Origin: Auanema rhodensis
Taxonomy: Eukaryota; Nematoda; Chromadorea; Rhabditida; Rhabditidae
Direction: 5' to 3'
Length of the DNA: 64,000 bases
Assembly: GCA_964057225.1 (NCBI GenBank)
Contig: OZ059898.1
Span: 20,809,267-20,873,266 of the forward strand
Shown: positions 1-13,376 of the stretch, piece by piece
How the letters are laid out: each line of letters begins with the position of its first letter
How positions within the stretch are numbered: the stretch's first letter is position 1
Position numbers and translations under genes: made by a program
Notes under the pieces: model-generated
What the model saw: only the letters and a program-made list of their open reading frames with translations
Databases searched by the model: none
What the model was told of the DNA's origin: nothing

Positions 1-1605
1 TGCACTTGGTATGTAACTAGCTTCACGTAAAAGATAAAGAGATGCGGTTTTCAAAATTAGATTTCCCATGTCCATATTAGTCTAAAAACAAATTTTTATT
101 GATACTGGTTCATGGTAACCATGACTTTGAAATTTACGTGAACTTTAATTTATACTAATTAAATGTACACGTGATGTGCACTTGGTATGTAACTCGCTTC
201 ACGTAAAAGATAAAGAGATGCGGTTTTCAAAATTAGATTTCCCATGTCCATATTAGTCTAAAAACAAATTTTTATTGATATTGGTTCATGGTAACCATGA
301 CTTTGAAATTTACGTGAACTTTAATTTATGCTAATTAAATGTACACGTGATGTGCACTTGGTATGTAACTCGCTTCACGTGAAAGATAAAGAGATGCGGT
401 TTTCGAAATTAGATTCCCCATGTCCATATTAGTCTAAAAACAAATTTTTATTGATATTGGTTCATGGTAACCATGACTTTGAAATTTACGTGAACTTTAA
501 TTTATGCTAATTAAATGTACACGTGATGTGCACTTGGTATGTAACTAGCTTCACGTAAAAGATAAAGAGATGCGGTTTTCAAAATTAGATTTCCCATGTC
601 CATATTAGTCTAAAAACAAATTTTTATTGATACTGGTTCATGGTAACCATGACTTTGAAATTTACGTGAACTTTAATTTATGCTAATTAAATGTACACGT
701 GATGTGCACTTGGTATGTAACTAGCTTCACGTAAAAGATAAAGAGATGCGGTTTTCAAAATTAGATTTCCCATGTCCATATTAGTCTAAAAACAAATTTT
801 TATTGATACTGGTTCATGGTAACCATGACTTTGAAATTTACGTGAACTTTAATTTATGCTAATTAAATGTACACGTGATGTGCACTTGGTATGTAACTAG
901 CTTCACGTAAAAGATAAAGAGATGCGGTTTTCAAAATTAGATTTCCCATGTCCATATTAGTCTAAAAACAAATTTTTATTGATACTGGTTCATGGTAACC
1001 ATGACTTTGAAATTTACGTGAACTTTAATTTATACTAATTAAATGTACACGTGATGTGCACTTGGTATGTAACTCGCTTCACGTAAAAGATAAAGAGATG
1101 CGGTTTTCAAAATTAGATTTCCCATGTCCATATTAGTCTAAAAACAAATTTTTATTGATATTGGTTCATGGTAACCATGACTTTGAAATTTACGTGAACT
1201 TTAATTTATGCTAATTAAATGTACACGTGATGTGCACTTGGTATGTAACTCGCTTCACGTGAAAGATAAAGAGATGCGGTTTTCGAAATTAGATTCCCCA
1301 TGTCCATATTAGTCTAAAAACAAATTTTTATTGATATTGGTTCATGGTAACCATGACTTTGAAATTTACGTGAACTTTAATTTATGCTAATTAAATGTAC
1401 ACGTGATGTGCACTTGGTATGTAACTCGCTTCACGTGAAAGATAAAGAGATGCGATTTTCAAAATTAGATTCCCCATGTCCATTTTAGTCTAAAAACAAA
1501 TTTTTATTGATATTGGTTCATGGTAACCATGACTTTGAAATTTACGTGAACTTTAATTTATGCTAATTAAATGTACACGTGATGTGCACTTGGTATGTAA
1601 CTCGC

Positions 1606-1615
1606 TTCACGTGAA
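1606..1615. other. 10-bp perfect palindrome TTCACGTGAA, example copy
   Basis: This occupies monomer positions 22-31 and recurs in nearly all copies, with CACGTG at its core. Monomers with C21T (for example 25169, 36081, 41009, 47521) extend it to a 12-bp perfect palindrome. G29A monomers (acgtaaaag class) break it, as do a few C24T copies (60545, 63009, 63889). CACGTG is the general E-box/G-box core, but nothing here shows which protein, if any, binds. Confidence 0.85.
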
Positions 1616-1667
1616 AGATAAAGAGATGCGGTTTTCAAAATTAGATTCCCCATGTCCATATTAGTCT

Positions 1668-1684
1668 AAAAACAAATTTTTATT
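1668..1684. other. A5/T5 tract segment, example copy
   Basis: Monomer positions 84-100 contain A5 then T5 with centres about 9 bases apart, and there is another A-run about 30 bases upstream (53-56). Phased A-tracts of this kind can bend DNA and are common in satellites. The block is also the most variable part of the monomer: A85C, A86T+A87T, T94G, T95G, T97C, T97G, A98T and T100C all occur and mark different HOR modules. Confidence 0.6.
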
Positions 1685-1693
1685 GATATTGGT

Positions 1694-1708
1694 TCATGGT
1701 AACCATGA
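1694..1708. other. 15-bp dyad TCATGGT-A-ACCATGA, example copy
   Basis: This occupies monomer positions 110-124: two perfect 7-base arms around one central base. The frequent A117C variant changes only the central base and so leaves the arms intact. T110G, G114T, G115A and A118C variants each break one arm pair. In single strands it could form a hairpin only with a minimal loop, so a protein-binding dyad is as plausible as a cruciform. Confidence 0.85.
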
Positions 1709-1727
1709 CTTTGAAATTTACGTGAAC

Positions 1728-1747
1728 TTTAATTTATGCTAATTAAA
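1728..1747. other. AT-rich inverted repeat TTTAATT-(6)-AATTAAA, example copy
   Basis: This occupies monomer positions 144-163, with 7-base arms flanking TATGCT. It ends next to TGTACA (164-169) and CACGTG (168-173), so the 3' third of each monomer is packed with short dyads. G154A and T151C variants lie in the loop. A162T, the marker of the right-hand half of the window, breaks one arm pair. Confidence 0.8.
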
Positions 1748-1751
1748 TGTA

Positions 1752-1765
1752 CACGTGATGTGCAC
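1752..1765. other. CACGTG and GTGCAC palindromes across the monomer boundary, example copy
   Basis: CACGTG (monomer 168-173) is followed after two bases by GTGCAC (176 to 5 of the next copy). G173C monomers (for example 1937, 11265, 13201, 22001, 40129, 63713) destroy the CACGTG. GTGCAC is altered in copies beginning at 58609 and 61073 (C5T), before 48049 and 49105 (GGGCAC) and at 60369 and 62833 (C3A). Confidence 0.8.
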
Positions 1766-4400
1766 TTGGTATGTAACTCGCTTCACGTGAAAGATAAAGA
1801 GATGCGGTTTTCAAAATTAGTTTCCCCATGTCCATATTAGTCTAAAAACAAATTTTTATTGATATTGGTTCATGGTCACCATGACTTTGAAATTTACGTG
1901 AACTTTAATTTATGCTAATTAAATGTACACGTGATGTGCACTTGGTATGTAACTCGCTTCACGTGAAAGATAAAGAGATGCGGTTTTCAAAATTAGATTC
2001 CCCATGTCCATATTAGTCTAAAAACAAATTGTTATTGATACTGGTTCATGGTAACCATGACTTTGAAATTTACGTGAACTTTAATTTATGCTAATTAAAT
2101 GTACACGTCATGTGCACTTGGTATGTAACTCGCTTCACGTGAAAGATAAAGAGATGCGGTTTTCAAAATTAGATTCCCCATGTCCATATTAGTCTAAAAA
2201 CAAATTTTTATTGATATTGGTGCATGGTAACCATGACTTTGAAATTTACGTGAATTTTAATTTATGCTAATTAAATGTACACGTGATGTGCACTTGGTAT
2301 GTAACTAGCTTCACGTAAAAGATAAAGAGATGCGGTTTTCAAAATTAGATTTCCCATGTCCATATTAGTCTAAAAACAAATTTTTATTGATACTGGTTCA
2401 TGGTAACCATGACTTTGAAATTTACGTGAACTTTAATTTATGCTAATTAAATGTACACGTGATGTGCACTTGGTATGTAACTAGCTTCACGTAAAAGATA
2501 AAGAGATGCGGTTTTCAAAATTAGATTTCCCATGTCCATATTAGTCTAAAAACAAATTTTTATTGATACTGGTTCATGGTAACCATGACTTTGAAATTTA
2601 CGTGAACTTTAATTTATACTAATTAAATGTACACGTGATGTGCACTTGGTATGTAACTCGCTTCACGTAAAAGATAAAGAGATGCGGTTTTCAAAATTAG
2701 ATTTCCCATGTCCATATTAGTCTAAAAACAAATTTTTATTGATATTGGTTCATGGTAACCATGACTTTGAAATTTACGTGAACTTTAATTTATGCTAATT
2801 AAATGTACACGTGATGTGCACTTGGTATGTAACTCGCTTCACGTGAAAGATAAAGAGATGCGGTTTTCGAAATTAGATTCCCCATGTCCATATTAGTCTA
2901 AAAACAAATTTTTATTGATATTGGTTCATGGTAACCATGACTTTGAAATTTACGTGAACTTTAATTTATGCTAATTAAATGTACACGTGATGTGCACTTG
3001 GTATGTAACTCGCTTCACGTGAAAGATAAAGAGATGCGATTTTCAAAATTAGATTCCCCATGTCCATTTTAGTCTAAAAACAAATTTTTATTGATATTGG
3101 TTCATGGTAACCATGACTTTGAAATTTACGTGAACTTTAATTTATGCTAATTAAATGTACACGTGATGTGCACTTGGTATGTAACTCGCTTCACGTGAAA
3201 GATAAAGAGATGCGGTTTTCAAAATTAGATTCCCCATGTCCATATTAGTCTAAAAACAAATTTTTATCGATATTGGTTCATGGTAACCATGACTTTGAAA
3301 TTTACGTGAACTTTAATTTATGCTAATTAAATGTACACGTGATGTGCACTTGGTATGTAACTCGCTTCACGTGAAAGATAAAGAGATGCGGTTTTCAAAA
3401 TTAGATTCCCCATGTCCATATTAGTCTAAAAACAAATTTTTATTGATATTGGTGCATGGTAACCATGACTTTGAAATTTACGTGAACTTTAATTTATGCT
3501 AATTAAATGTACACGTGATGTGCACTTGGTATGTAACTCGCTTCACGTGAAAGATAAAGAGATGCGGTTTTCAAAATTAGATTTCCCATGTCCATATTAG
3601 TCTAAAAACAAATTTTTATTGATACTGGTTCATGGTAACCATGACTTTGAAATTTACGTGAACTTTAATTTATACTAATTAAATGTACACGTGATGTGCA
3701 CTTGGTATGTAACTCGCTTCACGTGAAAGATAAAGAGATGCGGTTTTCAAAATTAGATTTCCCATGTCCATATTAGTCTAAAAACAAATTTTTATTGATA
3801 TTGGTTCATGGTAACCATGACTTTGAAATTTACGTGAACTTTAATTTATGCTAATTAAATGTACACGTGATGTGCACTTGGTATGTAACTCGCTTCACGT
3901 GAAAGATAAAGAGATGCGGTTTCCAAAATTAGATTCCCCATGTCCATATTAGTCTAATTACAAATTTTTATTGATATTGGTTCATGGTAACCATGACTTT
4001 GAAATTTACGTGAACTTTAATTTATGCTAATTAAATGTACACGTGATGTGCACTTGGTATGTAACTCGCTTCACGTGAAAGATAAAGAGATGCGGTTTTC
4101 AAAATTAGATTCCCCATGTCCATATTAGTCTAAAAACAAATTTTTATTGATATTGGTTCATGGTCACCATGACTTTGAAATTTACGTGAACTTTAATTTA
4201 TGCTAATTAAATGTACACGTGATGTGCACTTGGTATGTAACTCGCTTCACGTGAAAGATAAAGAGATGCGGTTTTCAAAATTAGATTCCCCATGTCCATA
4301 TTAGTCTAAAAACAAATTTTTATTGATATTGGTGCATGGTAACCATGACTTTGAAATTTACGTGAACTTTAATTTATGCTAATTAAATGTACACGTGATG

Positions 4401-5456
4401 TGCACTTGGTATGTAACTAGCTTCACGTAAAAGATAAAGAGATGCGGTTTTCAAAATTAGATTTCCCATGTCCATATTAGTCTAAAAACAAATTTTTATT
4501 GATACTGGTTCATGGTAACCATGACTTTGAAATTTACGTGAACTTTAATTTATACTATTTAAATGTACACGTGATGTGCACTTGGTATGTAACTCGCTTC
4601 ACGTAAAAGATAAAGAGATGCGGTTTTCAAAATTAGATTTCCCATGTCCATATTAGTCTAAAAACAAATTTTTATTGATATTGGTTCATGGTAACCATGA
4701 CTTTGAAATTTACGTGAACTTTAATTTATGCTAATTAAATGTACACGTGATGTGCACTTGGTATGTAACTCGCTTCACGTGAAAGATAAAGAGATGCGGT
4801 TTTCAAAATTAGATTTCCCATGTCCATATTAGTCTAAAAACAAATTTTTATTGATACTGGTTCATGGTAACCATGACTTTGAAATTTACGTGAACTTTAA
4901 TTTATGCTAATTAAATGTACACGTGATGTGCACTTGGTATGTAACTCGCTTCACGTGAAAGATAAAGAGATGCGGTTTTCAAAATTAGATTCCCCATGTC
5001 CATATTAGTCTAAAAACAAATTTTTATTGATATTGGTTCATGGTAACCATGACTTTGAAATTTACGTGAACTTTAATTTATGCTAATTAAATGTACACGT
5101 GATGTGCACTTGGTATGTAACTCGCTTCACGTGAAAGATAAAGAGATGCGGTTTTCAAAATTAGTTTCCCCATGTCCATATTAGTCTAAAAACAAATTTT
5201 TATTGATATTGGTTCATGGTCACCATGACTTTGAAATTTACGTGAACTTTAATTTATGCTAATTAAATGTACACGTGATGTGCACTTGGTATGTAACTCG
5301 CTTCACGTGAAAGATAAAGAGATGCGGTTTTTAAAATTAGATTCCCCATGTCCATATTAGTCTAAAAACAAATTGTTATTGATACTGGTTCATGGTAACC
5401 ATGACTTTGAAATTTACGTGAACTTTAATTTATGCTAATTAAATGTACACGTCATG
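4401..5456. repeat. 6-monomer tandem unit, copy 1 (m26-m31)
   Basis: The types in order are C19A/T105C/G154A with an altered A-rich end, G29A+C64T, C64T+T105C, plain, A61T+A117C, and C52T+T95G+T105C+G173C. The next 1056 bp repeat the same six in the same order. C52T is shared by m31 and m37 but absent from m12, so this duplication includes the derived form. Confidence 0.85.
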
Positions 5457-6512
5457 TGCACTTGGTATGTAACTAGCTTCACGTAAAAGATAAAGAGATG
5501 CGGTTTTCAAAATTAGATTTCCCATGTCCATATTAGTCTAAAAACAAATTTTTATTGATACTGGTTCATGGTAACCATGACTTTGAAATTTACGTGAACT
5601 TTAATTTATACTATTTAAATGTACACGTGATGTGCACTTGGTATGTAACTCGCTTCACGTAAAAGATAAAGAGATGCGGTTTTCAAAATTAGATTTCCCA
5701 TGTCCATATTAGTCTAAAAACAAATTTTTATTGATATTGGTTCATGGTAACCATGACTTTGAAATTTACGTGAACTTTAATTTATGCTAATTAAATGTAC
5801 ACGTGATGTGCACTTGGTATGTAACTCGCTTCACGTGAAAGATAAAGAGATGCGGTTTTCAAAATTAGATTTCCCATGTCCATATTAGTCTAAAAACAAA
5901 TTTTTATTGATACTGGTTCATGGTAACCATGACTTTGAAATTTACGTGAACTTTAATTTATGCTAATTAAATGTACACGTGATGTGCACTTGGTATGTAA
6001 CTCGCTTCACGTGAAAGATAAAGAGATGCGGTTTTCAAAATTAGATTCCCCATGTCCATATTAGTCTAAAAACAAATTTTTATTGATATTGGTTCATGGT
6101 AACCATGACTTTGAAATTTACGTGAACTTTAATTTATGCTAATTAAATGTACACGTGATGTGCACTTGGTATGTAACTCGCTTCACGTGAAAGATAAAGA
6201 GATGCGGTTTTCAAAATTAGTTTCCCCATGTCCATATTAGTCTAAAAACAAATTTTTATTGATATTGGTTCATGGTCACCATGACTTTGAAATTTACGTG
6301 AACTTTAATTTATGCTAATTAAATGTACACGTGATGTGCACTTGGTATGTAACTCGCTTCACGTGAAAGATAAAGAGATGCGGTTTTTAAAATTAGATTC
6401 CCCATGTCCATATTAGTCTAAAAACAAATTGTTATTGATACTGGTTCATGGTAACCATGACTTTGAAATTTACGTGAACTTTAATTTATGCTAATTAAAT
6501 GTACACGTCATG
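5457..6512. repeat. 6-monomer tandem unit, copy 2 (m32-m37)
   Basis: This repeats 4401-5456 with no difference that I could see. It is nested inside the 25-monomer duplication, since its last three monomers also begin the right-hand 18-monomer block. Confidence 0.85.
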
Positions 6513-9152
6513 TGCACTTGGTATGTAACTCGCTTCACGTGAAAGATAAAGAGATGCGGTTTTCAAAATTAGATTCCCCATGTCCATATTAGTCTAAAAA
6601 CAAATTTTTATTGATATTGGTGCATGGTAACCATGACTTTGAAATTTACGTGAATTTTAATTTATGCTAATTAAATGTACACGTGATGTGCACTTGGTAT
6701 GTAACTAGCTTCACGTAAAAGATAAAGAGATGCGGTTTTCAAAATTAGATTTCCCATGTCCATATTAGTCTAAAAACAAATTTTTATTGATACTGGTTCA
6801 TGGTAACCATGACTTTGAAATTTACGTGAACTTTAATTTATGCTAATTAAATGTACACGTGATGTGCACTTGGTATGTAACTAGCTTCACGTAAAAGATA
6901 AAGAGATGCGGTTTTCAAAATTAGATTTCCCATGTCCATATTAGTCTAAAAACAAATTTTTATTGATACTGGTTCATGGTAACCATGACTTTGAAATTTA
7001 CGTGAACTTTAATTTATACTAATTAAATGTACACGTGATGTGCACTTGGTATGTAACTCGCTTCACGTAAAAGATAAAGAGATGCGGTTTTCAAAATTAG
7101 ATTTCCCATGTCCATATTAGTCTAAAAACAAATTTTTATTGATATTGGTTCATGGTAACCATGACTTTGAAATTTACGTGAACTTTAATTTATGCTAATT
7201 AAATGTACACGTGATGTGCACTTGGTATGTAACTCGCTTCACGTGAAAGATAAAGAGATGCGGTTTTCGAAATTAGATTCCCCATGTCCATATTAGTCTA
7301 AAAACAAATTTTTATTGATATTGGTTCATGGTAACCATGACTTTGAAATTTACGTGAACTTTAATTTATGCTAATTAAATGTACACGTGATGTGCACTTG
7401 GTATGTAACTCGCTTCACGTGAAAGATAAAGAGATGCGATTTTCAAAATTAGATTCCCCATGTCCATTTTAGTCTAAAAACAAATTTTTATTGATATTGG
7501 TTCATGGTAACCATGACTTTGAAATTTACGTGAACTTTAATTTATGCTAATTAAATGTACACGTGATGTGCACTTGGTATGTAACTCGCTTCACGTGAAA
7601 GATAAAGAGATGCGGTTTTCAAAATTAGATTCCCCATGTCCATATTAGTCTAAAAACAAATTTTTATCGATATTGGTTCATGGTAACCATGACTTTGAAA
7701 TTTACGTGAACTTTAATTTATGCTAATTAAATGTACACGTGATGTGCACTTGGTATGTAACTCGCTTCACGTGAAAGATAAAGAGATGCGGTTTTCAAAA
7801 TTAGATTCCCCATGTCCATATTAGTCTAAAAACAAATTTTTATTGATATTGGTGCATGGTAACCATGACTTTGAAATTTACGTGAACTTTAATTTATGCT
7901 AATTAAATGTACACGTGATGTGCACTTGGTATGTAACTCGCTTCACGTGAAAGATAAAGAGATGCGGTTTTCAAAATTAGATTTCCCATGTCCATATTAG
8001 TCTAAAAACAAATTTTTATTGATACTGGTTCATGGTAACCATGACTTTGAAATTTACGTGAACTTTAATTTATACTAATTAAATGTACACGTGATGTGCA
8101 CTTGGTATGTAACTCGCTTCACGTGAAAGATAAAGAGATGCGGTTTTCAAAATTAGATTTCCCATGTCCATATTAGTCTAAAAACAAATTTTTATTGATA
8201 TTGGTTCATGGTAACCATGACTTTGAAATTTACGTGAACTTTAATTTATGCTAATTAAATGTACACGTGATGTGCACTTGGTATGTAACTCGCTTCACGT
8301 GAAAGATAAAGAGATGCGGTTTCCAAAATTAGATTCCCCATGTCCATATTAGTCTAATTACAAATTTTTATTGATATTGGTTCATGGTAACCATGACTTT
8401 GAAATTTACGTGAACTTTAATTTATGCTAATTAAATGTACACGTGATGTGCACTTGGTATGTAACTCGCTTCACGTGAAAGATAAAGAGATGCGGTTTTC
8501 AAAATTAGATTCCCCATGTCCATATTAGTCTAAAAACAAATTTTTATTGATATTGGTTCATGGTCACCATGACTTTGAAATTTACGTGAACTTTAATTTA
8601 TGCTAATTAAATGTACACGTGATGTGCACTTGGTATGTAACTCGCTTCACGTGAAAGATAAAGAGATGCGGTTTTCAAAATTAGATTCCCCATGTCCATA
8701 TTAGTCTAAAAACAAATTTTTATTGATATTGGTGCATGGTAACCATGACTTTGAAATTTACGTGAACTTTAATTTATGCTAATTAAATGTACACGTGATG
8801 TGCACTTGGTATGTAACTAGCTTCACGTAAAAGATAAAGAGATGCGGTTTTCAAAATTAGATTTCCCATGTCCATATTAGTCTAAAAACAAATTTTTATT
8901 GATACTGGTTCATGGTAACCATGACTTTGAAATTTACGTGAACTTTAATTTATACTATTTAAATGTACACGTGATGTGCACTTGGTATGTAACTCGCTTC
9001 ACGTAAAAGATAAAGAGATGCGGTTTTCAAAATTAGATTTCCCATGTCCATATTAGTCTAAAAACAAATTTTTATTGATATTGGTTCATGGTAACCATGA
9101 CTTTGAAATTTACGTGAACTTTAATTTATGCTAATTAAATGTACACGTGATG
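5985..9152. repeat. 18-monomer block, right copy of a 25-monomer-period duplication
   Basis: This is the partner of 1585-4752, exactly 4400 bp downstream. The match ends on both sides at monomer scale: m34 differs from m9, and m53 (A53G) differs from m28. Breakpoints can only be placed within a monomer because flanking copies are nearly the same sequence. Confidence 0.85.
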
Positions 9153-12100
9153 TGCACTTGGTATGTAACTCGCTTCACGTGAAAGATAAAGAGATGCGGT
9201 TTTCGAAATTAGATTCCCCATGTCCATATTAGTCTAAAAACAAATTTTTATTGATATTGGTTCATGGTAACCATGACTTTGAAATTTACGTGAACTTTAA
9301 TTTATGCTAATTAAATGTACACGTGATGTGCACTTGGTATGTAACTCGCTTCACGTGAAAGATAAAGAGATGCGATTTTCAAAATTAGATTCCCCATGTC
9401 CATTTTAGTCTAAAAACAAATTTTTATTGATATTGGTTCATGGTAACCATGACTTTGAAATTTACGTGAACTTTAATTTATGCTAATTAAATGTACACGT
9501 GATGTGCACTTGGTATGTAACTCGCTTCACGTGAAAGATAAAGAGATGCGGTTTTCAAAATTAGATTCCCCATGTCCATATTAGTCTAAAAACAAATTTT
9601 TATTGATATTGGTTCATGGTAACCATGACTTTGAAATTTACGTGAACTTTAATTTATGCTAATTAAATGTACACGTGATGTGCACTTGGTATGTAACTCG
9701 CTTCACGTGAAAGATAAAGAGATGCGGTTTTCAAAATTAGATTCCCCATGTCCATATTAGTCTAAAAACAAATTTTTATTGATATTGGTGCATGGTAACC
9801 ATGACTTTGAAATTTACGTGAACTTTAATTTATGCTAATTAAATGTACACGTGATGTGCACTTGGTATGTAACTAGCTTCACGTAAAAGATAAAGAGATG
9901 CGGTTTTCAAAATTAGATTTCCCATGTCCATATTAGTCTAAAAACAAATTTTTATTGATACTGGTTCATGGTAACCATGACTTTGAAATTTACGTGAACT
10001 TTAATTTATACTAATTAAATGTACACGTGATGTGCACTTGGTATGTAACTCGCTTCACGTGAAAGATAAAGAGATGCGGTTTTCAAAATTAGATTTCCCA
10101 TGTCCATATTAGTCTAAAAACAAATTTTTATTGATATTGGTTCATGGTAACCATGACTTTGAAATTTACGTGAACTTTAATTTATGCTAATTAAATGTAC
10201 ACGTGATGTGCACTTGGTATGTAACTCGCTTCACGTGAAAGATAAAGAGATGCGGTTTCCAAAATTAGATTCCCCATGTCCATATTAGTCTAATTACAAA
10301 TTTTTATTGATATTGGTTCATGGTAACCATGACTTTGAAATTTACGTGAACTTTAATTTATGCTAATTAAATGTACACGTGATGTGCACTTGGTATCTAA
10401 CTCGCTTCACGTGAAAGAAAAAGAGATGCGGTTTTCAAAATTAGATTCCCCATGTCCATATTAGTCTAAAAACAAATTTTTATTGATATTGGTGCATGGT
10501 AACCATGACTTTGAAATTTACGTGAACTTTAATTTATGCTAATTAAATGTACACGTGATGTGCACTTGGTATGTAACTCGCTTCACGTGAAAGATAAAGA
10601 GATGCGGTTTTCAAAATTAGATTCCCCATGTCCATATTAGTCTAAAAACAAATTTTTATTGATATTGGTTCATGGTAACCATGACTTTGAAATTTACGTG
10701 AACTTTAATTTATGCTAATTAAATGTACACGTGATGTGCACTTGGTATGTAACTCGCTTCACGTGAAAGATAAAGAGATGCGGTTTTCAAAATTAGATTC
10801 CCCATGTCCATATTAGTCTAAAAACAAATTTTTATTGATATTGGTGCATGGTAACCATGACTTTGAAATTTACGTGAACTTTAATTTATGCTAATTAAAT
10901 GTACACGTGATGTGCACTTGGTATGTAACTAGCTTCACGTAAAAGATAAAGAGATGCGGTTTTCAAAATTAGATTTCCCATGTCCATATTAGTCTAAAAA
11001 CAAATTTTTATTGATACTGGTTCATGGTAACCATGACTTTGAAATTTACGTGAACTTTAATTTATACTAATTAAATGTACACGTGATGTGCACTTGGTAT
11101 GTAACTCGCTTCACGTGAAAGATAAAGAGATGCGGTTTTCAAAATTAGATTTCCCATGTCCATATTAGTCTAAAAACAAATTTTTATTGATATTGGTTCA
11201 TGGTAACCATGACTTTGAAATTTACGTGAACTTTAATTTATGCTAATTAAATGTACACGTGATGTGCACTTGGTATGTAACTCGCTTCACGTGAAAGATA
11301 AAGAGATGCGGTTTTCAAAATTAGATTCCCCATGTCCATATTAGTCTAAAAACAAATTTTTATTGATATTGGTTCATGGTAACCATGACTTTGAAATTTA
11401 CGTGAACTTTAATTTATGCTAATTAAATGTACACGTCATGTGCACTTGGTATGTAACTCGCTTCACGTGAAAGATAAAGAGATGCGGTTTTCAAAATTAG
11501 ATTCCCCATGTTCATATTAGTCTAAAAACAAATTTTTATTGATATTGGTGCATGGTAACCATGACTTTGAAATTTACGTGAACTTTAATTTATGCTAATT
11601 AAATGTACACGTGATGTGCACTTGGTATGTAACTAGCTTCACGTAAAAGATAAAGAGATGCGGTTTTCAAAATTAGATTTCCCATGTCCATATTAGTCTA
11701 AAAACAAATTTTTATTGATACTGGTTCATGGTAACCATGACTTTGAAATTTACGTGAACTTTAATTTATGCTAATTAAATGTACACGTGATGTGCACTTG
11801 GTATGAAACTAGCTTCACGTAAAAGATAAAGAGATGCGGTTTTCAAAATTAGATTTCCCATGTCCATATTAGTCTAAAAACAAATTTTTATTGATACTGG
11901 TTCATGGTAACCATGACTTTGAAATTTACGTGAACTTTAATTTATACTAATTAAATGTACACGTGATGTGCACTTGGTATGTAACTCGCTTCACGTAAAA
12001 GATAAAGAGATGCGGTTTTCAAAATTAGATTTCCCATGTCCATATTAGTCTAAAAACAAATTTTTATTGATATTGGTTCATGGTAACCATGACTTTGAAA

Positions 12101-13376
12101 TTTACGTGAACTTTAATTTATGCTAATTAAATGTACACGTGATGTGCACTTGGTATGTAACTCGCTTCACGTGAAAGATAAAGAGATGCGGTTTTCAAAA
12201 TTAGATTCCCCATGTCCATATTAGTCTAAAAACAAATTTTTATTGATATTGGTTCATGGTAACCATGACTTTGAAATTTACGTGAACTTTAATTTATGCT
12301 AATTAAATGTACACGTGATGTGCACTTGGTATGTAACTCGCTTCACGTGAAAGATAAAGAGATGCGGTTTTCAAAATTAGATTCCCCATGTCCATATTAG
12401 TCTAAAAACAAATTTTTATTGATATTGGTGCATGGTAACCATGACTTTGAAATTTACGTGAACTTTAATTTATGCTAATTAAATGTACACGTGATGTGCA
12501 CTTGGTATGTAACTAGCTTCACGTAAAAGATAAAGAGATGCGGTTTTCAAAATTAGATTTCCCATGTCCATATTAGTCTAAAAACAAATTTTTATTGATA
12601 CTGGTTCATGGTAACCATGACTTTGAAATTCACGTGAACTTTAATTTATACTAATTAAATGTACACGTGATGTGCACTTGGTATGTAACTCGCTTCACGT
12701 GAAAGATAAAGAGATGCGGTTTTCAAAATTAGATTTCCCATGTCCATATTAGTCTAAAAACAAATTTTTATTGATATTGGTTCATGGTAACCATGACTTT
12801 GAAATTTACGTGAACTTTAATTTATGCTAATTAAATGTACACGTGATGTGCACTTGGTATGTAACTCGCTTCACGTGAAAGATAAAGAGATGCGGTTTCC
12901 AAAATTAGATTCCCCATGTCCATATTAGTCTAATTACAAATTTTTATTGATATTGGTTCATGGTAACCATGACTTTGAAATTTACGTGAACTTTAATTTA
13001 TGCTAATTAAATGTACACGTGATGTGCACTTGGTATCTAACTCGCTTCACGTGAAAGAAAAAGAGATGCGGTTTTCAAAATTAGATTCCCCATGTCCATA
13101 TTAGTCTAAAAACAAATTTTTATTGATATTGGTTCATGGTCACCATGACTTTGAAATTTACGTGAACTTTAATTTATGCTAATTAAATGTACACGTGATG
13201 TGCACTTGGTATGTAACTCGCTTCACGTGAAAGATAAAGAGATGCGGTTTTCAAAATTAGATTCCCCATGTCCATATTAGTCTAAAAACAAATTTTTATT
13301 GATATTGGTTCATGGTAACCATGACTTTGAAATTTACGTGAACTTTAATTTATGCTAATTAAATGTACACGTCATG

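Larger units (their letters stand above)
1585..1760. repeat. Reference monomer (m10), matches the majority sequence
   Basis: This copy shows the commonest base at every position and serves as the coordinate frame (position 1 = 1585) for all variants named elsewhere. In order it holds: the end of a GTGCAC palindrome (1-5), TTCACGTGAA (22-31), an ACGTGA motif (25-30), a GATGCGG block (41-47), an A-run (53-56), CCCC (64-67), A5 (84-88), T5 (93-97), a 15-bp dyad (110-124), a second ACGTGA (136-141), an AT-rich inverted repeat (144-163), TGTACA (164-169), CACGTG (168-173) and a third ACGTGA (169-174). The start point is arbitrary, chosen to match the first base of the window. Confidence 0.97.
1585..4752. 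repeat. 18-monomer block, left copy of a 25-monomer-period duplication
   Basis: Monomers m10-m27 match m35-m52 (5985-9152) type for type, including rare markers: A61T+A117C (m11/m36), T95G+G173C (m12/m37), T110G+C143T (m13/m38), T100C (m19/m44), and the altered A-rich end of m26/m51. The period is exactly 4400 bp. I saw one difference, at position 52 (C in m12, T in m37). The duplication predates or overlaps the 6-monomer duplication lying between the copies. Confidence 0.85.
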
